A DNA stretch of 64,000 nucleotides from Thamnaconus septentrionalis (Eukaryota > Chordata > Actinopteri > Tetraodontiformes > Monacanthidae), in contig CM020506.1 of assembly GCA_009823395.1 (NCBI GenBank), positions 1,849,501 to 1,913,500 on the forward strand, written 5' to 3'. Position 1 is the stretch's first letter. Each line of letters opens with the position of its first letter. Of this stretch, positions 35,501-45,056 are shown piece after piece. The notes under the pieces were generated by a model that ran no database searches, was not told the origin of the DNA, and worked only from the letters and a program-made list of their open reading frames with translations. Both the position numbers and the translations under genes were made by a program.

Positions 35501-37942
35501 GAGGGGCTCCCCTGAGAAACAGCGACATGCAATGGATTGTTTATACATCGCATACACAACATTTTTAATGAGAGAGCCGGGGGGGGGGACAAGCGTTTTG
35601 TTTGCACCCAAGCAAGAGACGGTGGCAGCCAGCCAAGGCACCGTTACGAGTTTCTCAACAGGTGGCGGCACCATCATGGCGGCCTGATCAGTCGCTTGAA
35701 CAGGGCGTGGTGGGTTCAAACAAAAGAAAAATCAACAAAACAAAACAAAAAAGGTGCGAAAAACATCCGCCTCGTCTCTCTTAAAGGATCTAAGTTAAAC
35801 AAAAGCCTCTGGCCAATGACAGCACTGCCACATCCTGGCGATTATGTGAAACCTGATGCCTGCTTTGGTATGACTCAGCAAGTGATGACATGCCTGTATG
35901 TGGCCACAAGAGTGAGAGACACCTCAACGACTCACTTCCTTCAAATGCAATCTGTCTAGCCAAAGAACGGCTCAGTTCCCTCTTTTACTCAGTGCCTTGC
36001 GTTTCTGCGCAGGGCATCGGGATTGTTCCTTTGATTGTTGCTCAGAACTGCACCAGTAGCTCAAGAGCAAACGTGAATCAGCTGTAATGGGGATCAGTCC
36101 CTCCAGTCGAGTTTTAAAGCTCTGCACAGGTGTGGCCTGAGGAGCTGCTGTGTCGCCACTGTCACAACGACAAACTGTCAATGGGTGGACCGTTATTAGC
36201 TGTAAATAACTTCAATGGGGTGAAACTCTAAGTCAAGTTAACGATTGACCAGTGTCAAGGAAGTTTACAGAAATGATCAGCTGAAGTTGACGCACTAGAT
36301 TTGTGGATGGATGAGAGGTGGATCATTTCAAAGCCATTGTCAAGACCGTATGTTGCTTTTTAAAAACAGAAATCAATATGATTACTAACATGTTACCCTG
36401 AGTTGAACCTCAAATGCAGCTCCGGTAATTCTGACTCGCCAGGAAACAGATATATGCTATGTTGGAATTTTAATGTGGGATATTTTTGCCTCATCAGCCA
36501 ATATACATACATATGCAGTGAAATAACAAGGAACTTTTCCAGTCGTATTAATTCTTCTTTTGATTTTTGAAAAACCTGTGTCCATGTGATCCAGGCTGGG
36601 TGCCCGTCGCCCACCCGCCCTGCCCTGCCCTGCCCTGCCACGCCACATACACACAATACCCCTGCTCTGTTGGGGGTGTGTAGGCTGGCACTTGTGGCGA
36701 AGCTCAACCAACGTTTGTTAGGGACAACAAAGTCTCCCGTTCATCAGCACCAGGGGGACAGCTGGTTCTCTGTATTGTACCAAACAAAAGACCATCAGGG
36801 CTGCAATCAGCAAGATCTGCAAGCCGCAGCACTGCTGATATGTGTCATTGCCTATCACAAAGACACATTTAGCACCGAGCAGAATCCTAACCTCACTTTC
36901 ACAGCGCTGACATACAGTAGTTTTACAGTCAGACTTTATTAGTGAGGTCAAACTGCAAGACTCGGTCAGGCTGCATTCAAAAATTAAACAAAAACCGAAT
37001 ATAGCGCCGTTTTATTTCCCTGCATTTAAAGGCAGATTCAATGTTTTCAATTTGAAACTCCTTCAACAACTTATACCATCATAGTTACACAAAGAAAGAA
37101 AGGAAACATACAGCTAAGACTGATGTTGATGGGAAACAGACGGGGGAATAGTGGAGTACTTCCGTAACATTAAGTTAATAATTTCTCCAACGGGCGAATT
37201 AAAGTCGCACAGCACCCTACCTGTCGAGGCTGGCGCGAAGTTCTGACCCGATCACGCACAGAACACTTGTAGTCTGGTCATAATCTACTCTCAAAGTCCT
37301 GTGGATCATCGTGGCTGCAGGCGGCGACCGTCAACCAGGCGGGAGGAGAAGGACGCGCAAGTGGCAGTGGCAGTCAGTCAGTCGGTCGCTCGGTCAGTCG
37401 GCGACCGGAGGTGACTGCAGGTGAGCTCCGTCGAACGGTTTATTGCATTGCGCGTACACCTTGTGGCTGCTGATTGGCCACAAAGCTCCACCACTACCCT
37501 CCCTCCCTCACTCCCTCCCTAGAAATCCCTCTGCATAGGCACACAATCCCTCTGGCTGTTTACCATGCGGGACCGCGATCCAACCGTTTGTCTCGGGACG
37601 GAGTGAGCACGGCGCGCTCAAAATGAACCTCGTTTGTTTATTGCCCGTGCTCCCAAAACTGTCCAACCACCAACAACAACAACAACAACAACAAACACAA
37701 CAACAAGAACAAAAGCCACTTCCACAACTGAAAGAAAACCAAAAACGTCTCCCACTTGCTCTGAATAATATATTGGCTTGCCAGTGATCGTGTTACCTGT
37801 AAATGTTGGCCCCTAGCGGGTCGCCGAGGACGTAGACAACAGAGTGCGGGATGTCCGTATCCAGGCGGCATGCTCTGGGATACACGGCTCTCACCGCTTG
37901 CTTCAACACAGCGAGGCCATCTCCTCCGTTCGTGCACGCCAT
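29278..37942 (-). CDS. padi2: padi2: protein-arginine deiminase (whole coding span, 16 exons)
   Basis: Calcium-dependent enzyme that converts peptidyl-arginine to citrulline, releasing ammonia, acting in cytosol and nucleus. Sixteen exons join in frame to 689 aa with the proximal first exon or 708 aa with the distal one (human PAD2: 665 aa, 16 exons). Domain order: two Ig-like N-terminal domains, with a calcium-site loop [14 protein letters not shown] (about 115-128), then the alpha/beta-propeller catalytic domain. All catalytic residues are present in the 689-aa numbering: Asp370 after GDRWMQ, His491 and Asp493 in VGHIDEF, and nucleophile Cys671 in GEVHCGSN. It also has the conserved LGIPKPFGP. 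The gene converges with rap1gap and diverges from lrig2. I use padi2 because the sequence is closest to PAD2 and fish usually carry one padi gene. Confidence 0.95.
29598..29738 (-). CDS. padi2: padi2 exon 15
   Basis: 141 nt, [20 protein letters not shown] then [10 protein letters not shown] to YYPDM, phase 0-0. Very close to human CLDWNRDILKKELGL. Confidence 0.96.
29934..30003. repeat. Fish dispersed repeat fragment in padi2 intron 14
   Basis: Holds cagggtcgcgggggtctgct and ggagcctatcccagctg, signature blocks of a common teleost repeat shared with 17684-17830. Confidence 0.7.
30149..30234 (-). CDS. padi2: padi2 exon 14
   Basis: 86 nt, [20 protein letters not shown] then REQNSYVQ, phase 1 to 0. 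Confidence 0.93.
30320..30413 (-). CDS. padi2: padi2 exon 13
   Basis: 94 nt, [20 protein letters not shown] then [11 protein letters not shown], phase 0 to 1. Confidence 0.95.
30499..30646 (-). CDS. padi2: padi2 exon 12 (catalytic His/Asp)
   Basis: 148 nt, [20 protein letters not shown] then [17 protein letters not shown], phase 2 to 0. VGHIDEF holds the catalytic His and Asp. Confidence 0.96.
30770..30921 (-). CDS. padi2: padi2 exon 11
   Basis: 152 nt, [20 protein letters not shown] onward to ILIGVAFP, phase 0 to 2. Contains [15 protein letters not shown], nearly identical to human PAD2. Confidence 0.96.
31215..31638. mobile_element. Solo-LTR-like element in padi2 intron 10
   Basis: 424 bp beginning TGTCAC and ending CTGACA, the short inverted ends typical of an LTR. 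It is flanked by direct repeats GTCGT at 31210-31214 and 31639-31643. It contains an AATAAA-type signal near 31582. No coding or second LTR is seen, so it is most simply a solo LTR left by recombination. The family was not identified. Confidence 0.7.
32347..32454 (-). CDS. padi2: padi2 exon 10 (catalytic Asp)
   Basis: 108 nt, [20 protein letters not shown] then [16 protein letters not shown], phase 0-0. The first residue is the catalytic Asp (PAD4 D350 equivalent), followed by a calcium-ligand Glu. Confidence 0.96.
32561..32672 (-). CDS. padi2: padi2 exon 9
   Basis: 112 nt, [20 protein letters not shown] then [10 protein letters not shown], phase 2 to 0. Ends just before the catalytic aspartate. 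Confidence 0.95.
32759..32862 (-). CDS. padi2: padi2 exon 8
   Basis: 104 nt, [20 protein letters not shown] then [14 protein letters not shown], phase 0 to 2. [11 protein letters not shown] is a PAD signature. Confidence 0.96.
33649..33842 (-). CDS. padi2: padi2 exon 7
   Basis: 194 nt, [20 protein letters not shown] onward to LLEPIAE, phase 1 to 0, donor GAA|gtaaga. Confidence 0.94.
33931..34116 (-). CDS. padi2: padi2 exon 6
   Basis: 186 nt from [18 protein letters not shown] to NDVKYSNF, phase 1-1. Contains [15 protein letters not shown], conserved in PAD2. Confidence 0.94.
34388..34505 (-). CDS. padi2: padi2 exon 5
   Basis: 118 nt, [20 protein letters not shown] onward to RIARVS, ending in phase 1. 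Matches the human [17 protein letters not shown]. Confidence 0.95.
34845..34906 (-). CDS. padi2: padi2 exon 4 (calcium-binding loop)
   Basis: 62 nt, [20 protein letters not shown] then K, phase 1 to 0. Nearly identical to the human calcium-binding segment [14 protein letters not shown]. Confidence 0.96.
35167..35236 (-). CDS. padi2: padi2 exon 3
   Basis: 70 nt, [20 protein letters not shown] then TAV, ending in phase 1. Aligns with human KVTVNYYDEEG and LFLTAIE. Confidence 0.92.
35340..35511 (-). CDS. padi2: padi2 exon 2
   Basis: 172 nt, [20 protein letters not shown] onward to [10 protein letters not shown], phase 2 to 0, donor AAG|gtaaag. First Ig-like domain; only loosely conserved, as usual for PADs. 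Confidence 0.93.
37221..37309 (-). CDS. padi2: padi2 alternative first coding exon (proximal, 1a)
   Basis: ATG at 37309 opens 29 codons, [20 protein letters not shown] then GSELRASLD, ending in phase 2 at AG|gtaggg. Length and register match the usual PAD N-terminus (human MLRERTVRLQYG). Confidence 0.8.
37797..37942 (-). CDS. padi2: padi2 alternative first coding exon (distal, 1b)
   Basis: ATG at 37942 opens 48 codons ([15 protein letters not shown], then [17 protein letters not shown]) and ends AG|gtaaca in phase 2, the same phase as the proximal exon. [15 protein letters not shown] aligns with human PAD2 AVYVLGTYLWTDVYS, with about 20 extra N-terminal residues. It could be the main or a tissue-specific start. 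Confidence 0.75.
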
Positions 37943-38273
37943 GGTCGTCGACTTGCTCCTGCTGCTCCGCCGGTGTGGCAGACTCAGAAGGGGAACGTTG
38001 GGTGTCTCTTAAGTAGCGGTTCCGCGTTTTGTCATTGGACTTGTGTAACACCCCTGTCCTGAAAACACCAACATGATGCAACTTGAGAGCAGAAAGGGGT
38101 GTGGCATTGATTATTGGATAATGGGCAGGTGATGCTCGTCTCCATCATCATTCAGAGACATCATTCAGAGGACTACAACTATAACCATACTATAACCATA
38201 TTTAGCATTCTAAATCCCTTTTATCCAATTTGTCAGACCACTATGTCCACAACTGTTATAGTCATCATATATA

Positions 38274-38275
<2 letters not shown>

Positions 38276-38343
<68 letters not shown>
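38276..38343. repeat. (TG)n microsatellite between padi2 and lrig2
   Basis: About 68 bp of perfect TG, likely polymorphic and able to form Z-DNA. Confidence 0.97.
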
Positions 38344-38349
<6 letters not shown>

Positions 38350-39069
38350 AAAAAAGTGTTATTCCTGCTAGTCAGCCTTCTGTTCGTGTTTTGGAAGTTT
38401 AATTTCATGTTTTTGTTAAGTGTGAAAGAAAGAAAGAACACCAGCCACCCAAATCCTCATGTGTGCTTAGGCAGGTTCCCATCAATAATTACTCTGCAAA
38501 ATTAGGATGTGCTTTTGTGCCGTAAGTCATTTAAACTTCTGCCGACCTATTCAAGTTTCTATTGTCACGGGGTGAATAAGTTGTTCTAACCATAAACAAA
38601 CAGCCATAGAATGTCCACTTTCTCTCGCAAAGGCAGTGCTGAAAACTTTTGCTGCCTCGCTTGTGCTGCGAGGACGGCCTCAAAACATGCTGGCGTGCAG
38701 CCCAATCAAAGCGATGGAAATGTTTGACAAGCTTGAGGGCGAACCAATGGGACAAGTCGAAGTGTGCTGGAAAGGGGCGGGACGTCGGCTTTCCTTTGTC
38801 ATCAACTCAAGGCGTTTTGTTGTTTCTTCGGTACAGAAAGGCGGGGAGAAATAGGAGAAAAAGCAAGAAAAACAGGCGGACTAAGAGAAGCTGACACGCC
38901 GAGTCATCCCAGGGTTATTAAAATGCCATTGTTTTAGAAATTGAGTCGCTGCCGTTCGCTAGGGAGGCTAAACTATCTCCGCGTTAAGGCTAGCAACTCC
39001 GGGAGGGTGTCCAGATTGGAGCGGAAGGAATTCCAGGCATTGGGAAGAACAGGACAAATCTCTGCTGCG

Positions 39070-39147
39070 ATGTCTCCCACGACTTCGAGAAGGCAGCCTG
39101 GAATCATGGCACCGCGGATTCGGAACATTTCTTCGTCCGAGTGCTGA
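39070..39147 (+). promoter_or_regulatory. Upstream ORF in the lrig2 leader
   Basis: ATG at 39070 opens a 25-codon frame closed by TGA, 110 bp before the lrig2 start. A second tiny uORF (ATG at 39176, 4 codons and stop) follows. If both lie in the mRNA they could lower translation of lrig2. Confidence 0.4.
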
Positions 39148-39257
39148 CGGCACTTGTGGGATTTGCCATTTTTTTATGGCGATTTTCTAACCGTTAACGT
39201 GCCTCTTTAGCGAGTTAGCCACGTAGCTACGTAGCCTTCGGTAGGAAGTCTTTTAAA

Positions 39258-39445
39258 ATGGCGGAGGGTTGGCCCATTCTCTCGGCCCTCTTCTTCACGC
39301 TGTTTGCTGTGAGTGCCTGGGCTTTGGGCTCTTGCCCTGCTCCCTGCTCGTGTCCGAAAGGGCAAGGAGAGGTCCACATTTTGGATTGCAACAGGAAAAG
39401 GCTTACCGCGCCTCCCCTGGATCCACCAGGCGGGATAACCCAAGT
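39258..39445 (+). CDS. lrig2: lrig2 exon 1 (signal peptide, LRRNT)
   Basis: ATG at 39258, [20 protein letters not shown] then the LRRNT cysteines, ending CAAGT|gtaagt in phase 2. Confidence 0.94.
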
Positions 39446-42400
39446 GTAAGTCCGCGGCTGCAGAGAAACAAACGGGTCCAAGTTGGTCCCGCGCTGAGTA
39501 AACAGCACTGATTTGTTGTCAGATGTGTAAATAGTACGAACCTCTGTTCCTGACTAAGTAATATTCTCCATGTGTTCTTATATCGCTGTGACATGGGTTT
39601 TATATATGTCAGATTATACATGGATTTGGAATTGCGTCGCATGCATTGATGATAGCATAAAAGTTCATAACAATGTCACGCCACCGAGTGTTTAGTATTT
39701 CTTAATTGTCTGCCATTTTGCCCTATTTAAATACTATACTGCATGTTTTTTTTTATTGGGATTAACCAAATGTGTTAATACCTGCACTGTCTGTATTGCA
39801 CTTTTAGGCGAAAGTATAATTGTCTTAAAATTGTTCTTCATTGAACTTCATGTGCATTATAGTACTTTTTACAGTCTTAAATATATATTAACCATTTAGA
39901 ATTGTGAAGTAATAGTAGTGACATTGCATGTCGTATATAGTAACAATTATGTGTATCAAAAATAAATGAATACATTTGTGGAATTTGGACACTCTAAGTG
40001 TTTAGTAGCAGAATTGATGTGCTGAACCTCATTTTGTCGAATTTTCTTTCAGTACAATGAATCACAATGAGCTGTCTGCGTTTCCCTTTCTGGGGGATGT
40101 TTCCTCTAACATCACATCGCTGTCACTGTAAGTGTGTGTGTGTGTGTACTGTGTATGTGCGTGTGCAGCTTATTTTCTTAAAAAGACAAAAATCTAAATT
40201 GAAAGCCAAGTATGTTGTATTGCAAGCACTATTTGTGGCTGATATTTTTGAAAATATGACATTTTGGTTTATTTTTTTAGAGTCCACAATCGGATCTCCG
40301 AGCTGTCGATGGATCAGTTGTTGCCCTTCGAGTCCTTGGAGACACTGGACTTAACGTCAAATTCCATCTCTGAGCTCAAAGCTGGATCTTTCCCCTTCAT
40401 GCAGCTGAAGTATCTGTAAGCAAACACTTTCAAATATGGTTCATCTACGTTTTCTTCTACATATCCCGGTTTAAATAATTGTAAAAATATGCAACAAAGA
40501 TTTGTGAGACAGTGGCTCAAAAATGGGGTTAAAAATCATAATTTAACTTAAATTTTGTTGTGAGTGTTTGTTCTTTTTAATGTGTATGTGAGTTCTTACA
40601 GTCTTAAGATGTCATAGCAGAGCCACTATTTTTACCATTCTTCTGCTCTTTCTTCTCATAGAAATCTGAGTAACAACAAGATCAGTGTCCTGGAGCCTGG
40701 CTGCTTTGAAAACATCTCCAGCTCGCTGCTGGTGCTGAAGCTGAACAGAAACCGACTAGTTGTACTTCCTTCTAAAGTGTTCAAACTGCCTCAGCTTCAG
40801 TTCCTGTGAGTGCTGCGCCCCCATACTGGACTTTTAAATCACCGGCAAGGTGCAGAAATCTGTTGATGACGGGTGCCTTCTGTCATTTCAGAGAAATGAA
40901 GCGTAACAAGATCAAGGTTGTGGACAGCCTGACTTTTAAAGGGATGGAGTCGCTGAAGTCGCTAAAGATGCAGAGGAACGGCATCACCAAACTCATGGAC
41001 GGCGCCTTTTTTGGGCTCAACGGCATCGAAGAACTGTGAGGACACAGCTTGTATTCACACAGCGTTGAATACTCTGTTGTATTTGACTGTGTGGATGTTC
41101 TAATCTTTGTCATGAAAGCTTTCTATGGTGACGATCATCTTTTTTTTTTTTTTGTTCTGCGATCCAGAGAGCTGGAGCACAATAATCTAACCGAGGTCAA
41201 CAAAGGTTGGCTGTACGGCCTGCGCATGCTGCGTGTGCTACGTCTCAACCAGAACACTGTCGGCATCATCCGAGCAGACGCCTGGGAGTTCTGCCAGAAG
41301 CTGGAGGAGCTGTAAGTGCTCTTGCTTCATCACTAAAATCCTCCGAGCTCCCCGCTTCTTCTGATCAGCCCGAGTCTCTGAAACTTGCTCCCCGTTTTTC
41401 AGTCAAGCTGCATCACTGCGCGGAGTCTCGGGCTGACTCAGCTGCCTCGCCTCCAGCGAATGTCCTCAATATCTACTGTCTTATTCTTGCTGTCTGTAAA
41501 AAAAAAAAAAAAACCTTCACTTTTTAAATTGCACAACACCTAAACAAGTGGATGCCGGTTGCATTCTAATTGTTCACCCTCAAGCCGTGTTTGTGTGTCT
41601 GTGCAGGGACTTGTCCTTCAATCACCTCACGAGGCTGGAGGAGACGGCTTTCGTGGGATTAGGCCTCCTGGTGAGCCTCAACCTGGGCGAGAACTCTATC
41701 AGCCATCTGGGAGAGGGAGTTTTCAGTGGCCTGACAAGTCTGCGCAGCCTGTAAGTGTATCAAAATACGACTTTTTATCCAGTTCCTATCAGCAATAAGT
41801 GATCCTTGGTGTTGAAATGTAACCGAGTCCTGACTTGTTCTTGGTCTTCTCATAAAGGCTGCTTTCCACAACAGGTCTGTCTCACTCTGTCTCACTATGT
41901 GTGCAGTGTTGTGTCTTAATGCAGTGGCTGCTTAAAATTGCATAGTTCAAGAGACTCAACCCAGTGTTACCATATATTTTACATTAGCGGGTAGTGTTGC
42001 TGATAGCCTTCAGTTCCTGCCTGTAAGTTTGACTTTTGTTTACACCCTGACACCCTGTCCTCCCTTTAGTTGTGGTCATCATGTCAGTGTCTTTAAACAT
42101 GCAACAGCCTTTACACATCGCACATTCAACAGCTGGGAGAAAATATTATCAACACGTAATGTGTTTAGCCTTCAGTATCTCATGATAGTACGCAACCAGT
42201 CACTTTTGTTCTGGCTTTGGCTTCCACAGAGTCAGTAGGTACTTATTTGAGTGTGGAATGTAATAAATGACGCTTTTGATAGGGCTCAGCCAGGAGTCTT
42301 TGCAAGGGAGACGTGTACCAGCTGAAGACCTGCTGCCTCTTTAGCCTGGTTCAGACTGCCGGCTGAAATCTGATGTTCAGCCCATCCAGATTGAAACCTT

Positions 42401-45010
42401 TTGTAGTGTGAACAGTCACAAATCACATGAAATCAGATTTTTGCAAAATGGATTGAAACCACCTTGGGGAGGTCGTTTCAAGTCGCATTTGGACAGATGT
42501 GTCTCAGTCTGAACAGCTCCAAACACGCCGATGGGTTTTGACTGTCCAGTCAGATGGGTCAGTAATGTGGCCCAGTCTGAACAGAGCCAGATCCCATTTG
42601 GACACTTGCTAAAACCAGTCAGTCCCTAAAAATCTGATTTGAGAAGGAATCTGATTTGTATCCAATTCGCCTGCAGTCTGAACGCTGCCCTAGATTCCCA
42701 GTGCACACTGTGCTTGGTTGTGTTTCAACACAGGTACCTGTTTGTAAGTTGGGACAGCAAGCGGCACCACCAGGTTTGCTGTGATTTCAACCTGAAAGTC
42801 TGCAGCTGTCAGAGACGTTTATGGAGCACAGCAAAGTATCTTCAGCGACACTTGAACGTCCCAGTTTCTCCAGTAAAAATTGCTTCGTTAGGACTCAGTC
42901 AGCGCATGTTCTCAGCGGCCGATTGGAGAATCAGTCACACCCTGAGCTATTAGGGGAAAAGGGGTTATGTTTGGGAGCTCCACTGTCCCGGGGGCCTTGA
43001 TGGGAGAGGGGAGCCCGAGAGTGCTGGAGCTCTTTCAGGCTCAGCCAGGCATGTGGAAAGAGGAACAAAAGCCCCCATGACCCATCTTGTAAACACAAGG
43101 CCTCTCTGAGTTTCCAGCAGACCTATGGACTGTCCCCTCACTGCTAATAGGAGCCAATTAATGACCTCTCCTCAGAACAGTGCGAGCGAACTGTGACACA
43201 GTGTTGCACGTCTCTGACTGTTATGAGACCTCAACGGGAACCCCAGCCATGATAATGTGAAATTCACTTTGCAGGATTTCTGTGAAGAGATTCAATTGAA
43301 TGCTGTGTATTTCAACTATTTCTGTCTGTCTGTCTGTCTGTCTTACAGAGATATTCGCAACAATGAAATCTCTTGGGCAATCGAGGACTCCATTGGTGTG
43401 TTTGATGGGATGAAGAACCTGAACTCCCTGTGAGAATATTTTTTTGTTGTCTGGCACAGACGAGCATGTCCACATAATTCCCTTTTAGTCATCATTTTGA
43501 TTTGAAAATACTCATCTTGTTGCATTTTATTGCTTCTGCATACCATTACAGTGTCTTTAGATATGTCTTTTTTCTTAGAAACTTATTTTTATCATTTTGC
43601 AAACACAATCTTGAATGAAACAAACTGTCAAAATAATACAAAAGGTTGGTCTGACAGATCTAATTTTAGCCTGGATGAACATGTGACACTGCGGCTTGCT
43701 GTGGCCACCTCTGTGTTGCTGACGAGGTCCAAACCCTCTCTGTTTTCCAGAGTCCTGCAGCGGAACAAAATCAAATCCATCACTAAGAAAGCGTTTGAAG
43801 GCCTAGAGGCGCTGGAGGACCTGTGAGTGAAGCTCCCCAACTCCCACTGCACTGTCACACTCCCGCCGTCATTAGGGTGAAATTATTGAAGCGGGCGGTT
43901 GCAGGCTTTTATTACTCGCTGTTGTGTTGCGGTGGAGAAATGGGACGCCGGCGTTTTGATGAAGTCACATCAAAGGTGTGCCTGATCCATATTTGTCCTC
44001 CCCTCCCCTCCCCGTACAGGGACCTCAGCAAGAACGGCATCATGTCGATACACCCCGAGGCGCTGTCCCACTTGAAGCTCCAACAGTTGTGAGTATTCCC
44101 AAAACCAATCTTACAGCTGTTCAACGCACACATCACATTTCCCGCCCCGTGTTTACATCTGTTCCTTTAGTCTGATGACTTGTTAGAGCTGTCATTAAAA
44201 AGCAATCGTAATAATCAAACTACACACTGCAGTTAAAAGACAGGATGAGCTTTTGAAATTGCTGTAATGACAGTCCAAGTGTTTCATAATGTTTTATTTT
44301 CACTGTTGAAGACCCATTTTTTTTTTTTTTTTTTGTACTTATGCTTTTTTTCCCCAAGTGCAACCCTGCTGTTATCGCATCATCGTTTTGACAAAAGTTG
44401 TATCATTAACTGTCACTCCGTGTCGCCTCCCTCTTGGGAGGGTGAAGCAAATGTCAAGCTTCTCATTTTTTAATTTTCTCAACTTCCCATTTTTCAGCGT
44501 GTGTGTCAGACAGTGACTTTTTCGCACCTACGTAACTTAGAAACCACCTTTGACCCCCTCAACTGGTTTCACCCGGTCACTGTGTGTTCAAGCTCTTGCT
44601 AATAAAGAGTGTCAATATCCACCCCCCCCCCCCACACCCCATGTTTGTTCATCTCTCCAGTTGATTCATTAACAGTTGATTCACTAACAGTTGGTTCACG
44701 CTGCGCCTCCCCTGTCACGCGTCTCTCCTCAGCATCCTCAACACGAGCAGCCTGCTGTGTGACTGCCACATGCAGTGGCTGGGGCCCTGGCTCACCGACA
44801 GCCAGTTTCAGCACTCAGTCACTGCCGTCTGCGCTCATCCCGCCAGCCTCCTTGGCCGCAGCGTGCTGTCAGTCAGCCCGGAGGAATTTGTTTGCGGTCA
44901 GTCCAGTTCACACATCCGCCGTCGGCACGATCTGGACGGGTTTTTCCGGTTTTGGTCGATTATGACTCGATTTAAAAACGTCTTGAGGAGTTTGACGAGC
45001 CAAGCAACTC

Positions 45011-45056
<46 letters not shown>

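Larger units (their letters stand above)
37943..39257. other. Divergent padi2/lrig2 intergenic and promoter region
   Basis: About 1.3 kb between the distal padi2 start (minus strand) and the lrig2 start (plus strand). It holds a long (TG)n run and, near the right end, the lrig2 5' UTR. No coding exon is visible. Confidence 0.6.

Noticed and set aside
37638..38081. 147-aa minus-strand frame overlapping the distal padi2 first exon
   Set aside because: It is in another frame, lacks PAD similarity and runs into poly-Leu from a CAA repeat.
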